The notes beneath the pieces are model-generated. The model searched no databases, was not told the origin of the DNA, and was given only the letters and a program-made list of their open reading frames with translations. From assembly GCA_905214315.1 (NCBI GenBank), contig CAJMLN010000016.1:1-41132 (forward strand): 41,132 nt of DNA. Reading direction: 5' to 3'. Source of the stretch: an uncultured bacterium. GTDB taxonomy: Bacteria > Bacillota > Clostridia > Christensenellales > QALW01. The position numbers were made by a program, and so were the translations under genes. Shown here piece after piece: positions 7,143 through 14,517 of this stretch (the stretch's first letter is position 1; every line of letters begins with the position of its first letter).

Positions 7143-8088
7143 AATTTTATATATCGTTGTGCCCTGTTATAATGAAGAAGAGGTATTGCCGGAAACCTCT
7201 AGGCGTCTGAAAGAAAAACGGGCGGCGCTTGCTGAGGCCGGCGTTATTAGTGAAAAAAGCCGGATTTTGTTTGTAGATGACGGTTCCAAGGATAAAACCT
7301 GGCCGCTTATTCAAGCCTTTTGTGAACAAGAAACGTGTTTTTCAGGTCTGAAGCTGGCGCATAACCGGGGGCATCAAAATGCGCTGCTGGCGGGATTGAT
7401 GACTGCAAAGGAACATGCGGATATTGTGATTTCCATGGACGCCGATCTGCAGGATGATATTGAGGCAATAGACGCGTTTATTGAAAAATACCACGCAGGC
7501 AGTGATATCGTATATGGGGTACGTTCTTCCAGAAAAAAAGATTCCTTTTTTAAACGAAATACTGCCCTTGGATATTATCGTTTTTTGCAGATGATGGGGG
7601 TGGATATTGTATATAATCATGCGGATTATCGGCTGATGAGCAAGCGGGCACTGGCGGCACTGGCAGAGTTTAAGGAAGTTAATCTGTTCCTGCGGGGAAT
7701 CGTTCCCCTGATCGGTTTTCAGACAGCGGTGGTGGAATATGAGCGCAGCAGCCGCTTTGCGGGGGAAAGCAAATATCCTTTAAAAAAAATGCTGTCCTTT
7801 GCCATTGACGGAATTACCTCCTTTAGCATTAAGCCGATACGGATGATTACCGCTTTGGGCTTTGTAATATTTGCCTTCAGTTTGATTATGCTGATTTACA
7901 GCATTATTATTAAATTTACCGGGCATGCTGACAGCGGCTGGGCGTCGCTCATTTGCTCCATTTGGATGATCGGAGGAATTCAGCTGCTCTCTCTGGGAAT
8001 CATCGGGGAATACATCGGTAAAATTTATAATGAAACCAAGGCGCGTCCGCGGTATATCATTGAGGAATTCATCAACCGTACAGAATAG
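7132..8088 (+). CDS. Family 2 glycosyltransferase, polyprenol-phosphate type (GtrB/DPM1-like)
   Basis: A 318-residue protein with a GT-A domain: VVPCYNEEEVLP (9-20), VDDGSKD (48-54) and the metal-binding DADLQDD (103-109). Two C-terminal membrane helices follow (about 233-258 and 268-292), ending in the IGEYIGKIYNE tail typical of GtrB/ArnC/YkoT-type enzymes. These transfer a sugar from a nucleotide donor to undecaprenyl phosphate at the inner membrane leaflet, for later use on the cell surface (family knowledge); the sugar cannot be assigned. The ATG at 7132 lies inside the 3' end of the ThyX-like gene (ATG..TGA overlap), so translation is probably coupled. A strong hairpin terminator follows. 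Confidence 0.92.
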   Translation: MNSEILYIVVPCYNEEEVLPETSRRLKEKRAALAEAGVISEKSRILFVDDGSKDKTWPLIQAFCEQETCFSGLKLAHNRGHQNALLAGLMTAKEHADIVISMDADLQDDIEAIDAFIEKYHAGSDIVYGVRSSRKKDSFFKRNTALGYYRFLQMMGVDIVYNHADYRLMSKRALAALAEFKEVNLFLRGIVPLIGFQTAVVEYERSSRFAGESKYPLKKMLSFAIDGITSFSIKPIRMITALGFVIFAFSLIMLIYSIIIKFTGHADSGWASLICSIWMIGGIQLLSLGIIGEYIGKIYNETKARPRYIIEEFINRTE

Positions 8089-8090
8089 GC

Positions 8091-8117
8091 AAAAGCGCTT
8101 GAAAAGCGCTTTTTTTA
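8091..8117 (+). terminator. Intrinsic terminator after the glycosyltransferase gene
   Basis: The 10-bp inverted repeat AAAAGCGCTT / AAGCGCTTTT with a GAA loop is followed by T residues, starting 2 bases after the stop codon. Confidence 0.85.
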
Positions 8118-8149
8118 TAATCGGATTACAGGAAAGGAAGATCAATACA

Positions 8150-8677
8150 ATGCAGTATAAAAGACTGTGCGCAGAGGAAATCTGCCGGGAGCGGTTTGCC
8201 GGATTTATCCGGCGGCAGACGGTTACGAAATGCTGGCGGAAAATAGAGGGAAAATGGGTGATACGCGAGGATCCGTTTATTGATGACTGGAGCGAGGAGG
8301 AATACCGGTTTTTGGTAACCTGTTTGAAGCATACGGCGGATACCGGCGGTTTTGTATATGCCGCGTTAGTTCAGGGTACAGTAAAGGGCTTTGTTTCAGT
8401 AGAACCTGTTTTGTTCGGCAGCGCACATAAATATCTGGATTTGTCCAGCATTCACGTTTCAGAGGATCAGCGCCGCCAGGGGATAGGAAGGGTTCTTTTT
8501 TGTGCGGCAAAAGAATGGGCGAGAGAGCAGGGAGCGGAAAAATTGTATATTTCGGCACATTCCGCTGTGGAAAGTCAGGCGTTTTATAAAGCGATGGGGT
8601 GCACGGAGGCGCAGGAATACTGCCGGAAACATGCGGAAGCGGAACCGTATGACTGCCAACTGGAGTGCGTGCTGTAA
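8150..8677 (+). CDS. GNAT family N-acetyltransferase
   Basis: A 175-residue protein. The ATG at 8150 was chosen because AAAGGAAG lies 9 bases upstream and because the longer open frame runs back through the preceding terminator. The acetyl-CoA binding motif A is seen as DLSSIHVSEDQRRQGIGRVLFCAAKEWAREQGAEKLYIS (about 94-132, with Q/R-x-x-G-x-G/A), followed by AVESQAFYKAMGCTEA, the motif B region. It acetylates an amine of an unknown substrate. The N-terminal 60 residues are basic and show no extra domain. It lies alone between the glycosyltransferase terminator and the pckG terminator. No convincing promoter of its own was seen, so read-through is possible. Confidence 0.85.
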   Translation: MQYKRLCAEEICRERFAGFIRRQTVTKCWRKIEGKWVIREDPFIDDWSEEEYRFLVTCLKHTADTGGFVYAALVQGTVKGFVSVEPVLFGSAHKYLDLSSIHVSEDQRRQGIGRVLFCAAKEWAREQGAEKLYISAHSAVESQAFYKAMGCTEAQEYCRKHAEAEPYDCQLECVL

Positions 8678-8942
8678 AAGGACTTTCTGACAGTTAGGAA
8701 TATAAAAGTGACGAACGTATTTTTTAGTTTAAGAGAGCGGAGAAAAATAGGGCTGTTTCCCGAAAATCACAGCCCCTGTTAAAAGCGTTGTTTCGGTGAT
8801 TCTCGAATTCGATTTTGGGCGGTTGTAAAATTGTTCTGCAATCGGGCATGAGTACTGTGAAATCCTGAGCTTACTCTTTGTTTTTAATGATATTGTAATA
8901 TTCAGAACAAAGCGAGCGTACCGGCGCTTAAAAAATAAAAGA
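8678..8942. other. Intergenic stretch without a recognisable gene
   Basis: Between the acetyltransferase and the pckG terminator there is no frame with a plausible start and ribosome binding site. A 7-bp hairpin, GGGCTGT/ACAGCCC (8750-8756 and 8769-8775), is followed on the minus strand by TATTTTT and could be a second weak terminator for minus-strand transcripts. The rest shows no transposase remnant or repeat that I can support. Confidence 0.5.
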
Positions 8943-8974
8943 CAACGGCGGCAGAATTAATTCTGCCGCCGTTG
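8943..8974 (-). terminator. Terminator of pckG
   Basis: A perfect 16-bp inverted repeat without a spacer (8943-8958 and 8959-8974, core GGCGGCAGAATT) is followed on the minus strand by a TCTTTTATTTTTT tract. It lies 34 bases beyond the pckG stop codon. Confidence 0.85.
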
Positions 8975-9007
8975 CTGTAATTTTAATTATAAAAAGCTTT
9001 CGGATTC

Positions 9008-10783
9008 TTATTTTGCAAGATTCGCCTTTAAGACTTTTAACTCTTCCAAAAGTGCGGCCGGAACGCGGCCGAGCTTTTCATAGAACTCCTCAATGTCGGC
9101 AGTTTCTTTCTTCCACAGGTCAATATCTATGGTCAAAAGTTCCTCAATTACGGACCGATCGATATCTAGGTCGGCAATATTGATATCTTCTGCCTTGGGT
9201 ACAAAGCCGATGGGGGTTTCTACTGCGTCGGCCGTACCTTCGCAGCGTGCCAGAATCCACATCAGGACGCGCATATTGTCGCCGAAGCCGGGCCAAATGA
9301 AATGCCCTTCGTCGTCGGTGCGGAACCAGTTGACGTTAAAGATTTTAGGAGCCTTATCCCCTAACTTTTTGCCCATATCCAGCCAGTGTGCAAAGTAATC
9401 GTTTGCGTTGTAGCCGATAAAGGGCAGCATTGCCATCGGATCGCGGCGGACTACACCTACGGCGCCTGCAGCCGCTGCGGTGGTTTCACTGGCCATGGTG
9501 GAGCCTACGAAAACGCCGTGCTGCCAGGAGCGGGACTGATATACCAGCGGGGCGGTTTTTGCCCGGCGGCCGCCGAAGATAATAGCCGAAATCGGAACGC
9601 CTGCGCCGTTATCAAATTCCGAGGAAATGCAGGGGCAGTTTACTGCCGGGGCCGTAAAGCGGCTGTTGGGATGGGCGGCATAGGTGGATTTGTCTTTTTT
9701 ATCAAATTTCTCCGGCGTCCATTCGTTGCCTTTCCAGTCGATGGCGTGGGCGGGCATTTCGTCGGTCATGCCTTCCCACCATACGGTGTTATCTGCCGTG
9801 TTCAGTGCAACGTTGGTAAAGATCGCATTTTTCTTGGTGCTCTCCAGCGCATTGGGATTGCTCTTGGCGTTGGTGCCCGGCGCTACGCCGAAAAAGCCGT
9901 TTTCGGGGTTGATAGCCCAAAGGCGTCCGTCAGGACCCTGACGCAGCCAGGCGATATCGTCGCCCACGCACCAAACCTTGTAGCCCTGCTTTTGATACAG
10001 CTCCGGCGGAATCAGCATGGCCAGATTGGTTTTGCCGCAGGCGGAGGGGAAGGCAGCGGCGATATATTTGATTTCGCCCTGCGGATTTTCAATGCCTAAA
10101 ATCAGCATATGCTCGGCCATCCAGCCTTCTTTGTTGGCCAGATAGGAGGCAATGCGCAGTGCAAAGCATTTTTTGCCCAGAAGCACGTTTCCGCCGTAGC
10201 CGGAGTTGATGGACCAAATGGTATTGTCCTCGGGAAAATGACAAATGTAGCGATCCTCTTCGGAAAGCTGTGCTTTGGAATGGAGGCCCTTTACAAAGTC
10301 GCCGTCGCCGAGCTGATCCAGCACGGTCTTACCCATACGGGTCATGATGGCCATGGAAACCACTACATAGATAGAGTCTGTCAGCTCTACGCCGATTTTT
10401 GAAAATTCCGAGCCTACCGGTCCCATGGAATAGGGAATAACGTACATGGTGCGGCCGCTCATGGCGCCGTCAAAGAGCTTGCCCAATTTGGCATAGGCTT
10501 CCTTGGGAGCCATCCAGTTATTTGTAGGACCGGCGCCGTCCTCTGTGGATGTACAGATAAAGGTTCTCTGCTCTACGCGGGCAACATCGTTGAGAGCCGA
10601 ACGATGCAGGTAGCAGCCGGGCAGCTTTTCCTCGTTGAGCTTAATCAGCTCGCCGGTGGCCATGGCTTCCTTGCGGAGACCCTCCAGCTGTTCCTCGGAA
10701 CCGTCAATCCAAACCACTTTTTCCGGTTTGGTAAGGGCCGCCATTTCATCAACCCATTGTAAGAGCCTGATGTTTTTTGTCAT
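9008..10783 (-). CDS. pckG: Phosphoenolpyruvate carboxykinase (GTP)
   Basis: A 591-residue protein of GTP-type PEPCK length. It interconverts oxaloacetate + GTP and PEP + CO2 + GDP in gluconeogenesis, or in the reverse anaplerotic direction in fermenters. Landmarks are FPSACGKTNLAM (245-256), the P-loop with the reactive cysteine; FGGRRAKTAPLVYQ; RRDPMAMLPFIGYNANDYFAHWL; and GDNMRVLMWI. The start at 10783 was chosen because AAGGAGG lies 8 bases upstream. A 35-residue upstream extension is open but runs through the promoter region. Many Firmicutes carry the unrelated ATP-type enzyme instead. It is a single-gene unit with its own promoter and terminator. Confidence 0.97.
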   Translation of the reverse strand: MTKNIRLLQWVDEMAALTKPEKVVWIDGSEEQLEGLRKEAMATGELIKLNEEKLPGCYLHRSALNDVARVEQRTFICTSTEDGAGPTNNWMAPKEAYAKLGKLFDGAMSGRTMYVIPYSMGPVGSEFSKIGVELTDSIYVVVSMAIMTRMGKTVLDQLGDGDFVKGLHSKAQLSEEDRYICHFPEDNTIWSINSGYGGNVLLGKKCFALRIASYLANKEGWMAEHMLILGIENPQGEIKYIAAAFPSACGKTNLAMLIPPELYQKQGYKVWCVGDDIAWLRQGPDGRLWAINPENGFFGVAPGTNAKSNPNALESTKKNAIFTNVALNTADNTVWWEGMTDEMPAHAIDWKGNEWTPEKFDKKDKSTYAAHPNSRFTAPAVNCPCISSEFDNGAGVPISAIIFGGRRAKTAPLVYQSRSWQHGVFVGSTMASETTAAAAGAVGVVRRDPMAMLPFIGYNANDYFAHWLDMGKKLGDKAPKIFNVNWFRTDDEGHFIWPGFGDNMRVLMWILARCEGTADAVETPIGFVPKAEDINIADLDIDRSVIEELLTIDIDLWKKETADIEEFYEKLGRVPAALLEELKVLKANLAK

Positions 10784-10859
10784 AGTTGCAACCTCCTTAT
10801 ATTGATTTGGAGGAAAAGAGAAAAAGCTCAAATTCCGCCAATTTAATTTACTTGTATGC

Positions 10860-10888
10860 ATTATACCGCATAAAAAAAATTTTGGCAA
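10860..10888 (-). promoter_or_regulatory. Sigma-A promoter of pckG
   Basis: The minus strand reads TTGCCA (10888-10883), a 17-base spacer, then TATAAT (10865-10860), 77 bases ahead of the ATG. No clear cre site is visible nearby. Confidence 0.8.
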
Positions 10889-10939
10889 TCAAAATTTTTT
10901 GAAAAATTGAAAGTTTCACAAAAACTTTATTCAAAATTA

Positions 10940-10981
10940 ACCTAAAAAACACGATGCAATCAAAAAATTGCCTCGTGTTTT
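10940..10981 (-). terminator. Terminator of uppP
   Basis: A 15-bp stem with one mismatch (10946-10960 and 10967-10981, core AACACGA) is followed on the minus strand by a TTTTTTA run. It lies 30 bases after the uppP stop codon. Confidence 0.82.
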
Positions 10982-11011
10982 GCAAGATGATGCAATTAAA
11001 ACTGCATTTTA

Positions 11012-11839
11012 TTAAAATATAAGATGTGTGACGAACATATCCAGGCAAACCAGGAAGCCCAGAAGGAAGGTGTAAAAGGCAAACGGCTTGAAAGACTTGT
11101 TTTCTATGAGCCGGAGCATAAAGCGGATGGACAAATATCCTACCGCAAAGGCGATTAACGTACCTAAAACGACGGGGAACCAGGTGATTGTTACGGACTG
11201 TACCTCGTCACGGTTTAACACCAGCTTTAGAATATCCCAGCAAAAGGCGCCTAAAATGGCGGGAATACTCATTAAAAAGGAAAAACGTGCCAGCGTTTTA
11301 CGGTCCATGCCTAAAAAAATGCCGCCGGCGATTGTGCTGCCGGAGCGGGAAACGCCCGGTAAGGTTCCGATTCCCTGAATACTGCCGATTAAAACGGCAT
11401 CCTTTACGGACATATCGGTTATTTTTTTGCGGCATCTTTCACGGGGCAGCACTTCCATGGTATAGAGCAGCAAACCGGTCAGCATAAAGCCGTAGCCTAA
11501 CAGGGAAGAAAGCATTGTGTCGTCCAGTATCAGCTCCAGAAATACGGCAATGATTACCGTGGGAACAGTTGCGGCAAGGATCATATAGGTGAGCTTCTGT
11601 TTGGGATGGCGCAAAATAGAGAGCAGATCTTTTCTGAATACAATGAATACTGCGGCCAGGGTGCCCACATGCAGGCATACATCAAAAAAGCGCGGCATTT
11701 CGCTTAGACCCATAATCTGTTCGGTAAGCTTTAAATGCCCGCTGCTGCTGATGGGCAAAAATTCGGCCAGGCCCTGTACAATCCCTAAAATAAGCGCCTG
11801 CCACCACGAAATAGTTTGGGCGATTACAGAAAAATGCAT
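11012..11839 (-). CDS. uppP: Undecaprenyl-diphosphatase
   Basis: A 275-residue polytopic membrane enzyme (BacA/UppP) that dephosphorylates undecaprenyl diphosphate to recycle the lipid carrier for peptidoglycan and surface glycans. Both catalytic regions are present: GIVQGLAEFLPISSSGHL (19-36, with Glu26 and the SSSGH loop) and IQGIGTLPGVSRSGST (about 154-169). The length is typical. AAGGAGG lies 9 bases ahead of the ATG. The window also encodes the synthase of the same carrier (uppS) and a polyprenol-phosphate glycosyltransferase that would use it. Confidence 0.97.
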   Translation of the reverse strand: MHFSVIAQTISWWQALILGIVQGLAEFLPISSSGHLKLTEQIMGLSEMPRFFDVCLHVGTLAAVFIVFRKDLLSILRHPKQKLTYMILAATVPTVIIAVFLELILDDTMLSSLLGYGFMLTGLLLYTMEVLPRERCRKKITDMSVKDAVLIGSIQGIGTLPGVSRSGSTIAGGIFLGMDRKTLARFSFLMSIPAILGAFCWDILKLVLNRDEVQSVTITWFPVVLGTLIAFAVGYLSIRFMLRLIENKSFKPFAFYTFLLGFLVCLDMFVTHLIF

Positions 11840-11863
11840 AAGAAATCCTCCTTAATTTCTTTC

Positions 11864-11892
11864 AGTATAACACAACGGCGGGGAAATGTCGA
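11864..11892 (-). promoter_or_regulatory. Probable sigma-A promoter of uppP
   Basis: The minus strand reads TCGACA (11892-11887), a 17-base spacer, then TATACT (11869-11864) with an upstream TGT (extended -10). Confidence 0.65.
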
Positions 11893-11951
11893 AAAATTTT
11901 TTCGGTATTCTATAAAGAGTATGCGTAAAATGCAAAAAAAGAACAATTTGG

Positions 11952-11979
11952 TTGCGGTTTTTAAAAAAAGTAGTATAAT
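11952..11979 (+). promoter_or_regulatory. Promoter of the scaffold/GGGtGRT pair
   Basis: TTGCGG (11952-11957), a 16-base spacer, then TATAAT (11974-11979), 39 bases ahead of the ATG. Confidence 0.65.
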
Positions 11980-12017
11980 ACCTGCTGTAAAGAAAATTGA
12001 AGGAGGAGTCTTTTTTT

Positions 12018-12710
12018 ATGCAATACTCACATGAAGTAGAAGAAATGATCTGTGTTGCTAAGGGCGCGAAGCACGATCCCGCTCCGATTCCCGAGGAGGG
12101 CAATTGGGTGCCTTCAAAGGAAATCAAGGATGTTTCGGGTCTTACTCACGGCGTAGGCTGGTGTGCGCCGCAGCAGGGTACGTGCAAGCTTACCCTGAAT
12201 GTAAAGGAAGGAATTATTCAGGAAGCGCTGGTGGAAACCATCGGCTGTTCAGGCATGACCCATTCGGCTGCCATGGCCGCTGAGGTGCTGCCGGGAAAAA
12301 CGATTTTAGAGGCGCTGAATACCGACCTTGTGTGCGACGCGATCAATGTAGCCATGAGGGAGCTGTTCCTTCAAATTGTTTACGGCCGTACGCAGACGGC
12401 TTTCTCGGAGGACGGACTGCCCGTGGGGGCCGGCCTTGAGGACTTGGGCAAGGGACTGCGTTCCCAGGTGGGCACGATGTATTCCACCCAGGCCAAGGGC
12501 GTAAGATATCTGGAGATGGCCGAGGGCTATATTTTGGAGGAAGGCCTTGACGAAAACGACGAGGTTATCGGCTACAAGTTTGTGCATTTAGGAAAGATGA
12601 TGGAGGCTATCAAAAAGGGTGTGGACCCCAAAGAGGCCTATGAGAAAAATATCGGCACCTATGGCCGTTTTGCTGAGGCAAAAACGGTTATAGACCCGAG
12701 AAAGAAATAA
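12018..12710 (+). CDS. Iron-sulfur cluster assembly scaffold-like protein (NifU/IscU-related)
   Basis: A 230-residue protein starting at ATG 12018, 11 bases after AGGAGG. The central region resembles IscU/NifU scaffolds. GWCAPQQGTCKLTLNVKEGIIQEALVETIGCSGMTHSAAMAAEVLPGKT (48-95) carries Cys49, Cys56 and Cys77, and Cys77 sits in an IGCSG turn comparable to the FGCGSA turn of IscU. Cys106 in DLVCDAI is a further candidate ligand. The protein is longer than IscU (about 130 residues), with an extra C-terminal region. It is encoded 15 bases ahead of the GGGtGRT gene, the arrangement known for this uncharacterised pair in anaerobes. Fe-S cluster handling is inferred; the target is unknown. Confidence 0.82.
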   Translation: MQYSHEVEEMICVAKGAKHDPAPIPEEGNWVPSKEIKDVSGLTHGVGWCAPQQGTCKLTLNVKEGIIQEALVETIGCSGMTHSAAMAAEVLPGKTILEALNTDLVCDAINVAMRELFLQIVYGRTQTAFSEDGLPVGAGLEDLGKGLRSQVGTMYSTQAKGVRYLEMAEGYILEEGLDENDEVIGYKFVHLGKMMEAIKKGVDPKEAYEKNIGTYGRFAEAKTVIDPRKK

Positions 12711-12725
12711 GGAGGACGCAAGAAT

Positions 12726-13724
12726 ATGGCAAACTTTGAAAGCTATTCCAGAAGAATTGATCAAATTAACGTTGTCCTTAAAGAATATGGGTTTAAAGAC
12801 CTGGATGAGGCAAAGGATTTTGCTCTGAAAAAGGGTGTAGATGCCGAAACCATTGTGCGCGATACGCAGCCCATTGCGTTTGAAAACGCTTGCTGGGCCT
12901 ATACGTTAGGCGCCGCTCTTGCCCTGAAAAAGGGATGCAAAACGGCGGCCGAAGCGGCAGAGACCATCGGCGTAGGTCTGCAGGCCTTTTGTATTCCCGG
13001 TTCGGTTGCCGATCAGCGTAAGGTGGGCCTGGGACACGGAAACCTGGCGGCTATGCTGCTCAGGGAAGAGACCAAGTGCTTTTGTTTCCTTGCCGGCCAC
13101 GAGAGCTTTGCCGCGGCAGAGGGGGCAATTAAGATTGCACAGAATGCCAATAAGGTGCGCAAGGATCCTCTGCGCGTAATTCTGAACGGCCTTGGTAAGG
13201 ACGCGGCCTATATTATCAGCCGTATTAACGGTTTTACGTTTGTGGAAACCAAGTATGACTATTTTACCGGTAAGCTTGCCATTGTAAGCGAAAAGGCTTT
13301 CTCCGAAGGAGACAGAGCCAAGGTAAAGTGCTACGGCGCCAACGATGTCAATGAAGGCGTAGCTATTATGATTCACGAACAGGTGGGCGTTTCCATTACC
13401 GGAAATTCCACCAATCCCACCCGGTTCCAGCATCCGGTTGCGGGCACGTATAAAAAATGGGCGGTGGAAAACGGCTTTAAATATTTTTCCGTTGCCAGCG
13501 GCGGCGGTACGGGCCGCACACTGCATCCGGATAATGTTGCGGCGGGCCCTGCCAGCTACGGCATGACCGATACCATGGGCAGAATGCACTCCGACGCGCA
13601 GTTCGCAGGCTCTTCTTCGGTTCCGGCACACGTAGAAATGATGGGCCTCATCGGCATGGGCAACAACCCCATGGTCGGCGCAAGCGTTGCGGTTGCCGTT
13701 GCCTGTGAAGAGGCTATGAAGTAA
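12726..13724 (+). CDS. GGGtGRT family protein, function unknown
   Basis: A 332-residue protein with the family-naming motif SGGGTGRT at 258-265. It has GGAGGACGC ahead of the ATG. Other conserved-looking blocks are GLGHGNLAAMLLREETKCFCFLAGHESFAAAEGA (101-134, with Cys118 and Cys120) and the glycine-rich C-terminus MMGLIGMGNNPMVGASVAVAVACEEA (305-330). No membrane segment or signal peptide is seen. The gene directly follows a NifU/IscU-like scaffold gene in one operon that closes with a terminator. That genomic pairing is the main clue to function and suggests an Fe-S related enzyme or a partner of the scaffold. The biochemical role is not known to me. Confidence 0.88.
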   Translation: MANFESYSRRIDQINVVLKEYGFKDLDEAKDFALKKGVDAETIVRDTQPIAFENACWAYTLGAALALKKGCKTAAEAAETIGVGLQAFCIPGSVADQRKVGLGHGNLAAMLLREETKCFCFLAGHESFAAAEGAIKIAQNANKVRKDPLRVILNGLGKDAAYIISRINGFTFVETKYDYFTGKLAIVSEKAFSEGDRAKVKCYGANDVNEGVAIMIHEQVGVSITGNSTNPTRFQHPVAGTYKKWAVENGFKYFSVASGGGTGRTLHPDNVAAGPASYGMTDTMGRMHSDAQFAGSSSVPAHVEMMGLIGMGNNPMVGASVAVAVACEEAMK

Positions 13725-13741
13725 AATTGGTTTTCTAAAAC

Positions 13742-13773
13742 AAAAACTCTGCTGAAAAAAGCAGAGTTTTTTT
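13742..13773. terminator. Bidirectional terminator between the GGGtGRT gene and eda
   Basis: The 11-bp stem AAAAACTCTGC/GCAGAGTTTTT (13742-13752 and 13761-13771) has T-runs on both strands and sits between convergent genes. Confidence 0.87.
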
Positions 13774-13778
13774 ATAGC

Positions 13779-14444
13779 TTACTGCGGGTCAGATAACGCT
13801 TTTGCCTGGTCGGAAAAGGCTCTTGCCCGGCGGGCAATCTCGGCATAATTTTTAGCATCCAAAAGAGCGCGGTTGCAGATGGCGTTTCCGATTCCCACCC
13901 CTTCGCATACCTGAAGAAACTCTTTTAAATTTTCCTCATTTGCACCGCCCATGGCAAGCATGGGAATATGATTCAGCGGTACCCGGATTGCCCTGAGGTA
14001 GGAAATGCCCAAAACACCCGTGGGAAAAATTTTCACCATATCCGCGCCGCAGAGGATGGCGTTTTGCGCTTCGGTAGGGGTCATAACGCCGGGAACGGAA
14101 ACAAGGTTTTGGCGTAAGGTTTCTTTTACAACCTCTGCATCCAGAGAGGGAGACAGGATAAAAGAGGCACCGGCATCGGCGGCGGCTTTGGCCTGATCCC
14201 TGTTCAGCACCGTTCCGGCACCTGTCAGCAGCTGCTCTCCGAAATGTGCCCGGATAGTTTCAATTTGTCGGGGAACGTCGGTTAACACGGAGGCGGAGCG
14301 CTGATTGTAGGGAATTTCAAGGCAACGGATTCCGCCGGCTATAAGCGCTTCGCAAAAGGGAAGCACCTCTTCTGTCTGCAGTCCTCTGGCTGCAACAAGG
14401 ATGCGATGGTTTAAAATGCTTTGCAGTATTGCGGTTTTTTCCAA
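13779..14444 (-). CDS. eda: KDPG/KHG-type aldolase (2-dehydro-3-deoxy-phosphogluconate aldolase)
   Basis: A 221-residue class I aldolase of the KDPG/KHG family, which cleaves 2-keto-3-deoxy-6-phosphogluconate, or a related keto-acid, to pyruvate and an aldehyde. The Schiff-base lysine is Lys138 in DMVKIFPTG, the acid/base Glu is Glu43 in LEIPYNQRS, and GAGTVLN is at 75-81. The start is TTG at 14444, supported by AAGGAAGG 6 bases upstream. It lies 73 bases downstream of the beta-mannosidase gene on the same strand, so both likely belong to one carbohydrate-utilisation unit. The specific keto-sugar substrate (gluconate or galactonate type) cannot be told. Confidence 0.9.
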   Translation of the reverse strand: MEKTAILQSILNHRILVAARGLQTEEVLPFCEALIAGGIRCLEIPYNQRSASVLTDVPRQIETIRAHFGEQLLTGAGTVLNRDQAKAAADAGASFILSPSLDAEVVKETLRQNLVSVPGVMTPTEAQNAILCGADMVKIFPTGVLGISYLRAIRVPLNHIPMLAMGGANEENLKEFLQVCEGVGIGNAICNRALLDAKNYAEIARRARAFSDQAKALSDPQ

Positions 14445-14517
14445 AATAATCCTTCCTTTCTTATACTTGCGGCATATACGGCAGGGGTAATGTAAAAGCT
14501 GCTGTTTTGATAAAATT

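Noticed and set aside
8091..8113. AAGCGCTT palindromes resembling a cre (CcpA) site
   Set aside because: The two copies form the stem of a terminator with a T-run right after a stop codon, which explains them fully.
8690..8935. Possible remnant of a transposase gene downstream of pckG
   Set aside because: Short open stretches exist on the minus strand but no transposase motif, inverted terminal repeat or target duplication could be found.
9386..10099. 237-codon open frame on the plus strand inside pckG
   Set aside because: It is antisense to a full-length PEPCK, has no ribosome binding site and encodes low-complexity Gly/Arg-rich sequence typical of a frame shadow.
10784..10888. N-terminal extension of pckG by 35 codons
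   Set aside because: The strong AAGGAGG site fits the ATG at 10783, the extension contains the promoter -10 and spacer, and family N-termini match the shorter form.
12906..13631. 241-codon minus-strand frame inside the GGGtGRT gene
   Set aside because: It lies opposite a conserved gene with promoter, ribosome binding site and terminator; its own sequence resembles no family and lacks start signals.
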